Assembly: GCA_029262535.1 (NCBI GenBank)
Contig: JAJCZF010000011.1
Span: 1 to 33,083, forward strand
DNA from: Deltaproteobacteria bacterium
Lineage (GTDB): Bacteria; Desulfobacterota; GWC2-55-46; JAJCZF01
Length of the DNA: 33,083 nt
Direction of reading: 5' to 3'
Shown here: piece by piece, positions 6,396 to 14,178 of the stretch
Position numbering within the stretch: position 1 is the stretch's first letter
How the letters are laid out: every line of letters starts with the position of its first letter
Notes under the pieces: model-generated
What the model was told of the DNA's origin: nothing
Databases searched by the model: none
The model's input: the letters and a program-made list of their open reading frames with translations, nothing else
Made by a program: the position numbers and the translations under genes

Positions 6396-8339
6396 GTGGG
6401 CAAGAACGTTACGCAAAAGATTATTTCGAACCATCTAGTTTCAGGCGAAGAGACACTTGGAAGTGAAGTCGCACTCAGGATAGACCAGACCATTACGCAG
6501 GACGCAACAGGCACAATGGCCTACTTGCAGTTCGAGGCCATGGGCGTGCCGAGGGTCAAGACTGACCTCTCGGTCAGTTATGTGGACCACAATACGCTAC
6601 AGTACGGCGGTTTTGAAAATGCCGACGACCATCGCTATCTACAGACAGTCGCCTCCAAGTACGGCGTACATTTCTCAAGGCCGGGTAACGGCATCCTTCA
6701 CCAGGTTCATCTCGAACGCTTCGGCAAGCCGGGCGGAACGCTTCTTGGAAGCGACTCTCATACGCCTACACAAGGCGGCCTCGGCATGATGGCCATGGGC
6801 GCGGGCGGACTCGACGTAGCCGTTGCCATGGGCGGCGGGGCTTTCAATATCACATATCCGAAGGTAACGCTCGTAAAGCTTACCGGTAAACTCCAGCCCT
6901 GGGTCTCGGCCAAGGACGTAATACTCGAACTGCTTCGCATCATGACCGTAAAGGGCGGCGTGGGCAAGGTTATCGAGTACGGCGGCGAAGGCGTAGACTG
7001 CCTGACCGTGCCGGAAAGAGCGACCATTACCAACATGGGCGCGGAGCTTGGCGCCACGACCTCGGTATTCCCCTCCGACGACAAGACGCTTGAGTTCCTC
7101 AAGGCGCAGCAGAGGGAAGAGGACTGGATAGAGTTAAAGGCCGACGCCGACGCGACATATGACGAAGAGATCGTAATCGACCTCGACACGCTTGAGCCGA
7201 TGATAGCTCAGCCCCATATGCCCGACGTAGTATGCAAGGTCTCCGAAGTTGCCGGCTTGAAGGTCGATCAGGTATGTGTCGGATCATGCACCAACTCTTC
7301 CTACCAGGACCTCATGACCGTAGCAGAGACATTTAATTGTTGTGGCGATAAGGTATCGACCGGCCTCGACATGACGATATCACCCGGCTCCAAGCAGGTG
7401 CTTAATATGATAGCGCGTTCGGGCGGCCTTTCCACTTTGATAGAAGCCGGTTGCCGTATACTCGAATCATCCTGCGGCCCATGCATAGGGAACGGACAGA
7501 GCCCGCCCTCCGGTGGCGTATCTCTGCGTACCTTCAACCGTAACTTCATCGGCAGAAGCGGCACAAAGAACGCGAGCGTTTATCTCGTAAGCCCCGAAGT
7601 CGCCGTAGCCTCGGCCATAAAGGGCGTAATAACCGATCCGCGCACGCTTGGAGACTATCCCAACATTGAGATGCCGACCGAGTTCCGCGTAGACGACTCG
7701 ATGATACTCGCTCCGTCGACAGCCGCAGAGTCCGACTCGGTAGAGATCAGGCGCGGGCCCAATATCGCTCCGCTTCCGATAGCCGAAGCCCTGCCCGATA
7801 CACTCGGCGGCTCGGTCCTCATTAAGCTTGGCGATAATATCACAACCGACGACATCACCCCGGCCGGAACATGGCTCAAGTACCGCTCGAACGTACCCAA
7901 GTACAGCGAGTCGGTATTTGCGCAGATCAACTCGACCTTCCACGAAGAGGCACAGGCCGCCGGCGGTGGTTTCGTCATAGGCGGAGACAACTACGGACAG
8001 GGCTCTTCCAGAGAGCACGCCGCCCTATGCCCGATGTATCTTGGCATAAAGGCAGTCGTCGCAAAGTCCTTTGCCCGTATCCACAAGGATAACCTCGTTA
8101 ATTTCGGCATCCTGCCCCTGACCTTCGCCAATAGCGCCGACTACGACGCCATAGACGCAAGCGACGAGCTTGAGTTCAGCGGCCTCGCCGAGGCCCTAAG
8201 GAACGGCAACGAAACCATAAAGGTAACGAACAAGACCAAGGGAACCGAAATAGCGCTCGAACACGGCTACACCCAACGCCAGATAGACACCCTTCTGGCC
8301 GGCGGCAAGCTGAACTACACAAAGAGCCAGGCTGCTTAG
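6396..8339 (+). CDS. Aconitate hydratase (Aquifex-type aconitase)
   Basis: 647 aa from the GTG at 6396, which has AGGAGG (6383-6388) seven bases upstream; an upstream extension to 6294 would place the start inside the promoter and is rejected. The enzyme converts citrate to isocitrate through a [4Fe-4S] cluster in the TCA cycle. Cluster cysteines lie in VCVGSCTNSSY (about 292-302) and in SSCGPCIGNG (about 360-370). The second domain carries the swivel motifs GDNITTDDITPAG and GGDNYGQGSSREHAA. The length and compact form fit the Aquifex-type putative aconitases (about 650 aa) and not the 850-900 aa AcnA or AcnB. Single gene with its own promoter and terminator. Confidence 0.93.
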   Translation: MGKNVTQKIISNHLVSGEETLGSEVALRIDQTITQDATGTMAYLQFEAMGVPRVKTDLSVSYVDHNTLQYGGFENADDHRYLQTVASKYGVHFSRPGNGILHQVHLERFGKPGGTLLGSDSHTPTQGGLGMMAMGAGGLDVAVAMGGGAFNITYPKVTLVKLTGKLQPWVSAKDVILELLRIMTVKGGVGKVIEYGGEGVDCLTVPERATITNMGAELGATTSVFPSDDKTLEFLKAQQREEDWIELKADADATYDEEIVIDLDTLEPMIAQPHMPDVVCKVSEVAGLKVDQVCVGSCTNSSYQDLMTVAETFNCCGDKVSTGLDMTISPGSKQVLNMIARSGGLSTLIEAGCRILESSCGPCIGNGQSPPSGGVSLRTFNRNFIGRSGTKNASVYLVSPEVAVASAIKGVITDPRTLGDYPNIEMPTEFRVDDSMILAPSTAAESDSVEIRRGPNIAPLPIAEALPDTLGGSVLIKLGDNITTDDITPAGTWLKYRSNVPKYSESVFAQINSTFHEEAQAAGGGFVIGGDNYGQGSSREHAALCPMYLGIKAVVAKSFARIHKDNLVNFGILPLTFANSADYDAIDASDELEFSGLAEALRNGNETIKVTNKTKGTEIALEHGYTQRQIDTLLAGGKLNYTKSQAA

Positions 8340-8364
8340 GTTTCTCGTAAAAAGTAAATAATAG

Positions 8365-8402
8365 AAAGCCCCCCTGCCGAAAGGCAGGGGGGCTTTTTTT
8401 AT
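8365..8402 (+). terminator. Rho-independent terminator of the aconitase gene
   Basis: A 14-bp perfect stem (8365-8378 with 8383-8396), GC-rich, with a GAAA tetraloop, runs into an uninterrupted T tract. Confidence 0.95.
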
Positions 8403-8442
8403 ATATCCTTAAAACTTTTGAAGAGAAAAAATACCCTCTTTG

Positions 8443-8469
8443 CCGGTTCAGGGTTGTACCCTGAACCGG
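8443..8469 (+). repeat. CCGGTTCA hairpin repeat, copy 1
   Basis: Perfect 12-bp inverted arms CCGGTTCAGGGT (8443-8454) and ACCCTGAACCGG (8458-8469) around a TGT loop, followed by AACGTTAAAA. The same unit is found at 32848-32874 and, in the opposite orientation, at 8586-8612. Confidence 0.8.
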
Positions 8470-8585
8470 AACGTTAAAAGTCAACAGATTGGTTCGGGCT
8501 TTGAATTGGCAGTGATTTGGATGGTGAGTTCCCTAACTCATGAGTCAGTATGGGCATAAGTCGAGATACGATTATTTTTAATATT

Positions 8586-8612
8586 CCGGTTCAAGGTACG
8601 TCCTTGAACCGG
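8586..8612 (-). repeat. CCGGTTCA hairpin repeat, copy 2 (inverted)
   Basis: Arms CCGGTTCAAGG (8586-8596) and CCTTGAACCGG (8602-8612) with a five-base loop. The AT-rich flank (AATATTAAAA when read on the minus strand) lies on the left, so this copy is inverted relative to copy 1; together they bracket about 116 bases without a gene. Confidence 0.75.
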
Positions 8613-8679
8613 CGGAGCCTCGTAGTTTGGGTAGAGCAAAGCGAAATCCAACAAATATTCTATCTTTATTGTCCTTGCC

Positions 8680-8770
8680 TGTCATTCTGAACAAAGCGAA
8701 GAATCTCGTACTATGACTATGCCGTAGCAGCCCGCATACATGAGACCCTTCGCTTCGCTCCAGGGTGACA
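8680..8770. repeat. TGTCATTCTGA dispersed palindromic element, copy A
   Basis: About 91 bases with imperfect inverted ends: TGTCATTCTGAAC with GCGAAGAATCTC on the left, and CTTCGCTTCGCTCCAGGGTGACA on the right in shorter blocks. A related element lies at 22424-22513. Its translation on the minus strand gives the well-known spurious VTLERSEGS-type reading frame, so no gene is called. Together with the two hairpin copies it fills most of the 598-base gap between the aconitase and cytochrome genes; the rest shows nothing I can name. Confidence 0.7.
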
Positions 8771-8938
8771 GTGCGTGGATTCATATTTTTAAACCCTTAA
8801 GTTTTTATAATACCCCCGCCTCCTCTAATACCCTCTTAACCAACCAAATATTATAATTAAAAAGATTATCAAGTCCTCTTTATGCTTACCTGGAAGAGAG
8901 TCGGAATAACCTGTTTATTAATTATTGGAGGTAGACTT

Positions 8939-9256
8939 ATGAAGAAGATGATCTTGGCGATAGCTGCTGTAGCTGTATTTACCCTTTCCGGTACGGCCAT
9001 GGCCGATTCTGGGGCTTCGGTATTTGCCTCCAAGTGCCTGATGTGCCACGGTTCTAATGGTTCGGGTAGCGCGATGGGGCCGAAACTCGCCGGTACAGAT
9101 TTTATCAAGGGCGACGCGGATGCCATTAAGGGGCTTATCACCAGCGGCGTTCCGATGGCTGCCAAGAAGTATCCGAACTACCCGATGGCCATGCCCAAGG
9201 TGGCGCTGGGCGACGCTCAGCTGGACGCGGTCGTTACCTACCTTAAGGGTCTATAA
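8939..9256 (+). CDS. Monoheme class I cytochrome c
   Basis: 105 aa from the ATG at 8939, chosen because GGAGGT (8927-8932) lies six bases upstream and a signal peptide starts there (1-22, ending AMA-DS). One heme site, CLMCH (33-37), and a C-terminal YPMAMPKV segment that offers the sixth-ligand methionine, as in short soluble c-type cytochromes. It should work as a periplasmic electron carrier. The gene stands alone, in front of a hairpin terminator. An in-frame start at 8882 would add 19 residues ahead of the signal sequence and is unlikely. Confidence 0.9.
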   Translation: MKKMILAIAAVAVFTLSGTAMADSGASVFASKCLMCHGSNGSGSAMGPKLAGTDFIKGDADAIKGLITSGVPMAAKKYPNYPMAMPKVALGDAQLDAVVTYLKGL

Positions 9257-9268
9257 AAAAAGAGTACC

Positions 9269-9318
9269 GGAAGGTGGAGCATCTATTATATGACGCTCCA
9301 CCTTCCAGTATATTCGAT
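9269..9318 (+). terminator. Probable terminator after the cytochrome c gene
   Basis: A 12-bp perfect stem GGAAGGTGGAGC (9269-9280) and GCTCCACCTTCC (9295-9306) with a 14-base loop; the T run (TTTTT) begins some ten bases later, so termination may be partial. Confidence 0.7.
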
Positions 9319-9438
9319 TTTTAAAGAAAACTCATCTTTGTAACCCCCCTTACATCTTCAGTCGCTAAATTCCGATATCCTAAGACCATAGACCGAGAGT
9401 CTTGGCGTATTGCTATGCTTGGTGCGAATTTATGGTGA

Positions 9439-9467
9439 TTGACACGCCGTAACGTGGAGGTTATTAT
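9439..9467 (+). promoter_or_regulatory. Sigma70-type promoter of the AhpD-like gene
   Basis: TTGACA (9439-9444), a 17-base spacer and TATTAT (9462-9467). Predicted start near 9474, leader about 48 nt. Confidence 0.7.
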
Positions 9468-9521
9468 CTATTATTCAGCCAGTCTTTTTAATCAACCGGA
9501 AGAGAATTCAGGAGGATATCG

Positions 9522-10055
9522 ATGGGAAGAGTAAAGTTAGTTAAGTATGACGAGGCTTCAGCTGAGGCGCGGGCGGTCTTTGACGAGATTCAGCAGGCCT
9601 TCGGCATGGTGCCGAATCTCTTTAAGACCTTTGCGCACTTTCCTCCTCTTATGAGGGCCAACTGGGTGAAGGTCAAGGCCGTTATGATGCAGGGAGAGCT
9701 TACGAGAAAGTGTAAGGAGGCTATCGCCGTCGTTGTCTCGAAGGACAATAGCTGCCAGTACTGCGTTGATGCGCATGTCGGCATGTTAAAGTCGGTCGGT
9801 GTATCGGACGAAGAGCTCCAGTCGATCTTAAACGATATTGAAAATGCCGACTTTACCGAAAAAGAGCTATCGCTCATCGCCTTCGCTAGGAAGGCCAATA
9901 GCGATCCGATTCGGGTAAGCGACGAAGAGTTCAGAGCGGTCAGAGAGGCCGGAGCAACCGACGCCGAGATCCTTGAGACCCTTGGCGTAATGGAGATATT
10001 TACGGGATTTAATAAGACAATCGATTCGACTCAGATCGATAACGACTTCGGTTGA
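9522..10055 (+). CDS. AhpD/carboxymuconolactone-decarboxylase-like peroxidase-related protein
   Basis: 177 aa, all helical by appearance. The CxxCxxxH redox motif of AhpD-like alkylhydroperoxidases is present as CQYCVDAH (Cys78, Cys81, His85), with the conserved Glu upstream in KEAIAV (67). The N-terminal part (EIQQAFGMVPNLFKTFAHFPPLM) matches the peroxidase-related subfamily of CMD proteins. It probably reduces peroxides or handles thiol redox in the cytoplasm; the electron donor is unknown. AGGAGG (9510-9515) lies six bases before the ATG. The gene is alone and has its own strong promoter. Confidence 0.88.
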   Translation: MGRVKLVKYDEASAEARAVFDEIQQAFGMVPNLFKTFAHFPPLMRANWVKVKAVMMQGELTRKCKEAIAVVVSKDNSCQYCVDAHVGMLKSVGVSDEELQSILNDIENADFTEKELSLIAFARKANSDPIRVSDEEFRAVREAGATDAEILETLGVMEIFTGFNKTIDSTQIDNDFG

Positions 10056-10108
10056 CCTGCTTTGTACGTCGGCTTGAGAGGTGAATTAAGCCCCCTTTTA
10101 TAAAAAGC

Positions 10109-10137
10109 TTGACACTTCTTATAATCTGACATATACT
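10109..10137 (+). promoter_or_regulatory. Strong sigma70-type promoter of the cold-shock gene
   Basis: TTGACA (10109-10114), a 17-base spacer and TATACT (10132-10137). Predicted start near 10144, so the mRNA leader is about 100 nt, as is typical for cspA-like genes. Confidence 0.8.
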
Positions 10138-10204
10138 ATTAACTTAATAAGAAGAGAGCTAGATTTGCACGTCAGAATCATCCTTACACGATTTGCCGAA
10201 ACCG

Positions 10205-10238
10205 CAATCTCTTATGAAAATTTCTAGAAAGGAGATTG
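10205..10238 (+). promoter_or_regulatory. Leader stem that covers the csp ribosome binding site
   Basis: CAATCTC (10205-10211) can pair with GAGATTG (10232-10238). The 3' arm includes the end of the Shine-Dalgarno AAAGGAGA (10228-10235), so folding would block translation start. Seen by eye; not energy-calculated. Confidence 0.45.
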
Positions 10239-10244
10239 ATTACT

Positions 10245-10445
10245 ATGGCAACAGGAACAGTAAAGTGGTTCAACGATTCCAAGGGCTACGGCTTCATCGA
10301 GCAGGAATCCGGCGAAGATCTTTTTGTACATTACGCTGAAATTCAGAGCGAAGGCTTCAAGACGCTCAGCGAAGGACAGACGGTTGAGTTTGAAGTAACT
10401 CAGGGCCCTAAGGGCGCTCAGGCTTCTAACGTACAGCCCAGATAG
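10245..10445 (+). CDS. Cold-shock protein, CspA family
   Basis: 66 aa, a single OB-fold cold-shock domain. RNP1 is KGYGFIE (13-19) and RNP2 is LFVHY (26-30); WFN near residue 8 is also conserved. It binds single-stranded RNA or DNA and acts as an RNA chaperone. The ATG at 10245 is chosen over an in-frame TTG at 10236 because the family starts with M-A-x-G-T-V-K-W-F and AAAGGAGA lies about ten bases upstream. It has its own promoter, a long leader with a stem over the ribosome binding site, and a strong terminator. Confidence 0.95.
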   Translation: MATGTVKWFNDSKGYGFIEQESGEDLFVHYAEIQSEGFKTLSEGQTVEFEVTQGPKGAQASNVQPR

Positions 10446-10461
10446 ATCCGCTTAAACCCGA

Positions 10462-10499
10462 AAAGCCCCTCATCCTCTTGGATGAGGGGCTTTTTTTTG
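10462..10499 (+). terminator. Rho-independent terminator of the cold-shock gene
   Basis: A 15-bp perfect stem (10462-10476 with 10481-10495), TCTT loop, then an uninterrupted T tract. Confidence 0.95.
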
Positions 10500-10523
10500 T
10501 TAATTTCGCGCCGCCTCTCTATA

Positions 10524-10551
10524 TTGACATCTTCTTCAAAGGTGCTATTAT
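10524..10551 (+). promoter_or_regulatory. Promoter of the first TPR-cNMP gene
   Basis: TTGACA (10524-10529), a 16-base spacer and TATTAT (10546-10551); a TATAAT three bases further on is the alternative. Predicted leader about 90 nt. Confidence 0.6.
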
Positions 10552-10651
10552 AATTCATAATCAATAGATCCGATAATATTTTTCCATTTGCAACTCAGCC
10601 AATGAGAAACTTTCATATTTAGTACTTTATGGAAGTAGAGGAGGCTTTTCA

Positions 10652-11971
10652 GTGGATATCAAAGAGATTAACGCCAAAAAGGTTAAAGCGGAAGAATTTT
10701 TCTCAGGCGGCAACTATGCGCAAGCCTTGCTTGGTTTTGAAGAACTTCGAGAGGTCGCGGAAAATCATCCGAAGATATATCTTCGGATCGGCGACACCCT
10801 GCAAAAGCTAGGTGAGCGCGAACGGGTGATAGAAGAGTACAGGCTCGCCGCATGGGCATTTACCCGCCACGGCTGTATCGTCAGCGCTCTGGCGGCCTGC
10901 AAGGTGGTGCTCGCAATCGACCCGACACTTGAGGATATCGAGGGTGAGCTTGTTAATCTATATATGGGACTCACCTCCGCGGTTGACGGTCCTAAGCGAG
11001 TCTCCCTCTCGTTTCAATCGCAGACCAACGAAAGCGTTGATGGTCCGTCCGCTTCCGGACCTTTTGCCGAGAAGCGCACCAGGCCTGAGATTAAAACGTT
11101 TGCCGGGTCGGATTCAGATCAAATGGATAATGCGCTCTGTGATGTGGCATTCCCAAGGACGCCACTATTTTCCGACCTGCCGCATGACGAACTTCTCTCT
11201 CTCATCAGCCGCACCTCTCATATCAATAGAAAGAAGGGCGACTTTGTCTTTTCACATGGCGACGTTGGAGATTCTATATATGTGCTCGCCTCTGGCACTG
11301 CCGAGGTCGTAAGTAGAGCAAAGGACGGAGAAGAAGTCGTATGCGCAACGCTGAACGAGGCAGACTTTTTCGGTGAGTTCGGCTTCTTTTCCGATACCAT
11401 CAGGAGCGCCGGCGTGCGCGCCGTGACCGATATCGAACTGCTTGAACTACCGAGTAAAAAACTTAAATCGCTCTCGACCTTTTATGAGAATGTCTATAAA
11501 GTCCTCTTCGGTTTCTATAAAGAACGCGTGCTCGACCGCCTGCTTGCTATCTCCGACATATTTAGAGGGCTTTCGCATGACGACAGGCAGTGGATAATGG
11601 AGCGCGTCTGGGTCGAGTCCTTTGAGGCCGGATCGGAGATACTCAAAGAGGGCGACGAGGGCGATAAGATGTACTTTATAAAGAGCGGCAAGGTGGATCT
11701 ATGGACCTGCGGCGAGGACGGCTCGAAGTCCAGCATCGTAGAGCTCTCTGCCGCCGACTCGTTCGGTCAGTACGCCCTTATCCTCGACACCCGCCGCACC
11801 GCAACAGCCACGGCCCTCTGTGGCACCGAACTGGTCGTCATATCAAGACCGCTCTTAAAAGATATAATAGCCCGCTACCCCGCCATGGGCCGCGAAATGG
11901 AAGAGGTAGTAAAGAAACAACTCGCCGGAACGGAAAGACTCAGTGAGAGAATGCCTAAGGAATTAATATAA
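10652..11971 (+). CDS. TPR protein with two cyclic-nucleotide-binding domains (copy 1)
   Basis: 439 aa from a GTG with AGAGGAGG (10637-10644) seven bases upstream. Residues 1-105 are TPR-like helices; 110-165 form a polar linker; two CNBD (cap family) domains follow at about 170-285 and 300-415. CNBD1 keeps FFGEFGFF (239-246) and an Arg (251) in the phosphate-binding cassette. CNBD2 reads DSFGQYALILDTRRTA (369-384): Gln replaces the ribose-contact Glu, but the Arg is present. No output domain, no DNA-binding helix-turn-helix and no signal peptide are seen, so it is probably a cytoplasmic scaffold or sensor. A clear paralogue lies at 26268-27593. Ligand and partner are unknown. Confidence 0.85.
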   Translation: MDIKEINAKKVKAEEFFSGGNYAQALLGFEELREVAENHPKIYLRIGDTLQKLGERERVIEEYRLAAWAFTRHGCIVSALAACKVVLAIDPTLEDIEGELVNLYMGLTSAVDGPKRVSLSFQSQTNESVDGPSASGPFAEKRTRPEIKTFAGSDSDQMDNALCDVAFPRTPLFSDLPHDELLSLISRTSHINRKKGDFVFSHGDVGDSIYVLASGTAEVVSRAKDGEEVVCATLNEADFFGEFGFFSDTIRSAGVRAVTDIELLELPSKKLKSLSTFYENVYKVLFGFYKERVLDRLLAISDIFRGLSHDDRQWIMERVWVESFEAGSEILKEGDEGDKMYFIKSGKVDLWTCGEDGSKSSIVELSAADSFGQYALILDTRRTATATALCGTELVVISRPLLKDIIARYPAMGREMEEVVKKQLAGTERLSERMPKELI

Positions 11972-12085
11972 TAGAGTGGTTTTCAACTTTACCGGCAACC
12001 TCCATAAAGTGATATAGGAAGCCTCTGTAGATATAATCTCCTTGTACAAACTCTCTCAAAACTAATTTATAACCTAACAAAACCC

Positions 12086-12114
12086 TTGACATTCCGCTTA
12101 TATTGGGGTATCTT
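12086..12114 (+). promoter_or_regulatory. Sigma70-type promoter of rplM-rpsI
   Basis: TTGACA (12086-12091), a 17-base spacer and TATCTT (12109-12114). Predicted start near 12121, leader about 28 nt, too short for a complex leader element. Confidence 0.65.
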
Positions 12115-12148
12115 TCATTATTAAGTAATTCTTAGGAGAAAGAACTAT

Positions 12149-12577
12149 ATGAAGAGCACTAATCCGCAACCTGTAGCAAATAGCAAAGAATGGTTCGTAG
12201 TTGACGCAGATGGTCAGACTCTCGGGCGTCTCGCCAGCCGTATCGCCTCGGTACTGCGCGGTAAGCATAAGCCTACCTTCAGCACCAGCGTCGACATGGG
12301 CGACTTCGTAATCGTCTTGAACGCCGGCAAGGTAGTCGTATCCGGCAACAAGCTGATCGACAAGGTCTACCACCGCCATACCGGATATCCGGGCGGAATA
12401 AGGTCGATCTCACTCGAAAAGCTCTTGCAGGAGAAACCGACCGAAGCGATCACCAAGGCCGTCAAGGGCATGATGCCCGATGGCGTCTTAGGCACGGCAC
12501 AGCTCAGAAAACTAAAGGTATACGCCGACGCTAACCACCCGCACGAGGCGCAGATGCCCAAGGAACTTTCGCTCTAA
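12149..12577 (+). CDS. rplM: 50S ribosomal protein L13
   Basis: 142 aa, the normal bacterial length. Landmarks are WFVVDADGQTLGRLAS (near 18), LRGKHKPTFS, DFVIVLNAGKVVVSGNK, KVYHRHTGYPGG and KGMMPDGVLGTAQLRKLKVYADANHPHEAQMP. L13 binds 23S rRNA early in assembly of the large subunit. TAGGAGAAA lies upstream of the ATG. It is cotranscribed with rpsI, 28 nt further on, the near-universal arrangement. Confidence 0.98.
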   Translation: MKSTNPQPVANSKEWFVVDADGQTLGRLASRIASVLRGKHKPTFSTSVDMGDFVIVLNAGKVVVSGNKLIDKVYHRHTGYPGGIRSISLEKLLQEKPTEAITKAVKGMMPDGVLGTAQLRKLKVYADANHPHEAQMPKELSL

Positions 12578-12605
12578 TAGAGCATAATTTTAAAGGGAGC
12601 AAGAG

Positions 12606-12998
12606 ATGTCAGTAACTGAATTCATTGCCGTAGGCAGAAGAAAGTGCTCGGTCGCAAGAGTAAGGCTCAGGCCCGGACAAGGCGACGTCACAGTCAATAA
12701 AAAGTCAAGCGCCGACTACTTCGGTAGAGAGTCGCTCAGGATGCTCATAGTAGCCCCACTTGAGCTGACCGAAATGAGCGGCAAGTACAACGTATTTGCC
12801 AATGTACACGGCGGCGGAGAGACAGGACAGGCCGGAGCCATCAGGCACGGAATATCCAGAGCTCTACTCAAAGTAGACCCCGACTTCCGCCCTGCCCTCA
12901 AAAAAGAAGGCTTCCTGACACGCGACCCGCGTATGGTCGAGCGTAAGAAGTACGGACAAAAGGGCGCAAGAGCACGCTTCCAGTTCTCAAAGAGGTAA
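12606..12998 (+). CDS. rpsI: 30S ribosomal protein S9
   Basis: 130 aa. [17 protein letters not shown] near the start, [20 protein letters not shown] in the middle and the basic tail [24 protein letters not shown], which reaches toward the P-site tRNA, are all present. AAAGGGAG lies upstream of the ATG. A hairpin terminator follows the gene, before argC. Confidence 0.98.
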   Translation: MSVTEFIAVGRRKCSVARVRLRPGQGDVTVNKKSSADYFGRESLRMLIVAPLELTEMSGKYNVFANVHGGGETGQAGAIRHGISRALLKVDPDFRPALKKEGFLTRDPRMVERKKYGQKGARARFQFSKR

Positions 12999-13021
12999 GC
13001 GAGTCACTAGCGTATCTATCC

Positions 13022-13054
13022 AAAGGGGAAGGCCACTGTGCCTTCCCCTTTTTT
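13022..13054 (+). terminator. Rho-independent terminator after rpsI
   Basis: A 12-bp stem AAAGGGGAAGGC (13022-13033) and GCCTTCCCCTTT (13040-13051), six-base loop, then T tract. It lies between rpsI and argC, so argC depends on read-through or on a start inside this short gap. Confidence 0.9.
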
Positions 13055-13105
13055 TTCGGCCAGAGGCCGACCGAGCTTGATCAGTTTTGAAAAGAGGAGC
13101 GTAAG

Positions 13106-14149
13106 ATGATAAAAGCGGCGATACTGGGCGGTAGCGGATATACGGGGCTTGAGATAATGCGCCTCTTGGCGGGACACCCGGAGGCGGAGGTTATAGAGTT
13201 CAGCTCTCGTAAATATACGGGCCAGCCGGTCTCTTCGATATTCCCCTCGATGGCGGGCCACGAGTACGACTCTCTCGTATTTAAGAATCCGGCTGACCTT
13301 GCCGATACCGAGGCCGATGTCGTATTCCTCTGCCTTCCGCACGGCGCGGCCATGGATATCGTACCTCACTTTATCGAACGCAAAAAGCGCGTCATAGATC
13401 TCTCTGCCGACTATCGCCTGCGCGACGTGGCGGTCTATGAAGAGTGGTATAAAGAGCACTCTACCAAAAACCTGCTTGCAGACGCCGTATACGGCCTGCC
13501 GGAGCTTCACCGCGACCGCATCAAGGACGCCCTTATAGTCGCCAATCCCGGCTGTTATCCGACTTCCGCGATACTCGGCCTCTCGCCTATCGTAGAGGGC
13601 GGTCTGGTAGACCCCAACTCTGTCATCATCGACGCCAAGAGCGGCATATCCGGAGCGGGACGCGAGGCATCCCTAAAGACGGCCTTTTGCGAGAACTACG
13701 GCGGCTTTGAAGCTTATAATGTGGGACTGCACCGCCATACGCCTGAAATTGAGCAGGAACTTACATTACTTGCGGGCAAGGACGTTAAGGTCACATTCAA
13801 CTCGCACCTCCTGCCGGTGTCGCGCGGCATCCTGAGTTCGATCTATGCCGACCTGACCGAGCCGCGCACCACGGCGCAGATCATCGAGACCTATAAAGAG
13901 TTCTACGCGGGTGAGCCCTTTATTCGCATAATGCCAGAGGGTACTTATCCGAATATATCGAATCTGCGTTGCTCGAACTTTTGCGATATCGGCTTATGGG
14001 TGGACGAGGCCCGGGGGCGTCTCATCGTAATATCGGCCATAGACAACCTCATGAAAGGCGCATCGGGCGCCGCCGTGCAGAATATGAATATACAGTTCGA
14101 ACTGGAAGAAACGCTGGGGCTGACGGGCTTGCCGGCGCAGTTGGGGTAA
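13106..14149 (+). CDS. argC: N-acetyl-gamma-glutamyl-phosphate reductase
   Basis: 347 aa. The NADP-binding turn is GGSGYTGLEIMRLL (8-21); the active-site cysteine is Cys150 in ANPGCYPT; KSGISGAGR and LHRHTPEIEQEL follow, the His being the usual catalytic base. It reduces N-acetylglutamyl phosphate to the semialdehyde in arginine biosynthesis. GAGGAG (13094-13099) lies before the ATG at 13106. The placement right after rplM-rpsI is common in deltaproteobacteria. No other arg genes are present. It converges on the diguanylate cyclase gene, 29 nt away. Confidence 0.97.
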   Translation: MIKAAILGGSGYTGLEIMRLLAGHPEAEVIEFSSRKYTGQPVSSIFPSMAGHEYDSLVFKNPADLADTEADVVFLCLPHGAAMDIVPHFIERKKRVIDLSADYRLRDVAVYEEWYKEHSTKNLLADAVYGLPELHRDRIKDALIVANPGCYPTSAILGLSPIVEGGLVDPNSVIIDAKSGISGAGREASLKTAFCENYGGFEAYNVGLHRHTPEIEQELTLLAGKDVKVTFNSHLLPVSRGILSSIYADLTEPRTTAQIIETYKEFYAGEPFIRIMPEGTYPNISNLRCSNFCDIGLWVDEARGRLIVISAIDNLMKGASGAAVQNMNIQFELEETLGLTGLPAQLG

Positions 14150-14178
14150 GACTGATGACTGGAGAGATAAGATAACTC

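Noticed and set aside
7467-8018. 183-codon open frame antisense to aconitase
   Set aside because: Lies wholly inside a well-supported gene; long shadow frames are expected from its codon use, and it has no recognisable domain.
8586-8612. GGTTCAAG in the hairpin repeat taken for a tRNA T-arm
   Set aside because: No acceptor, D or anticodon arm around it, and the palindrome extends beyond a T-arm.
8578-8784. Open frame on the minus strand with VTLERSEGS and RFFALFRMT strings
   Set aside because: This is the usual false translation of the TGTCATTCTGA dispersed repeat; no ribosome binding site and no protein-like composition.
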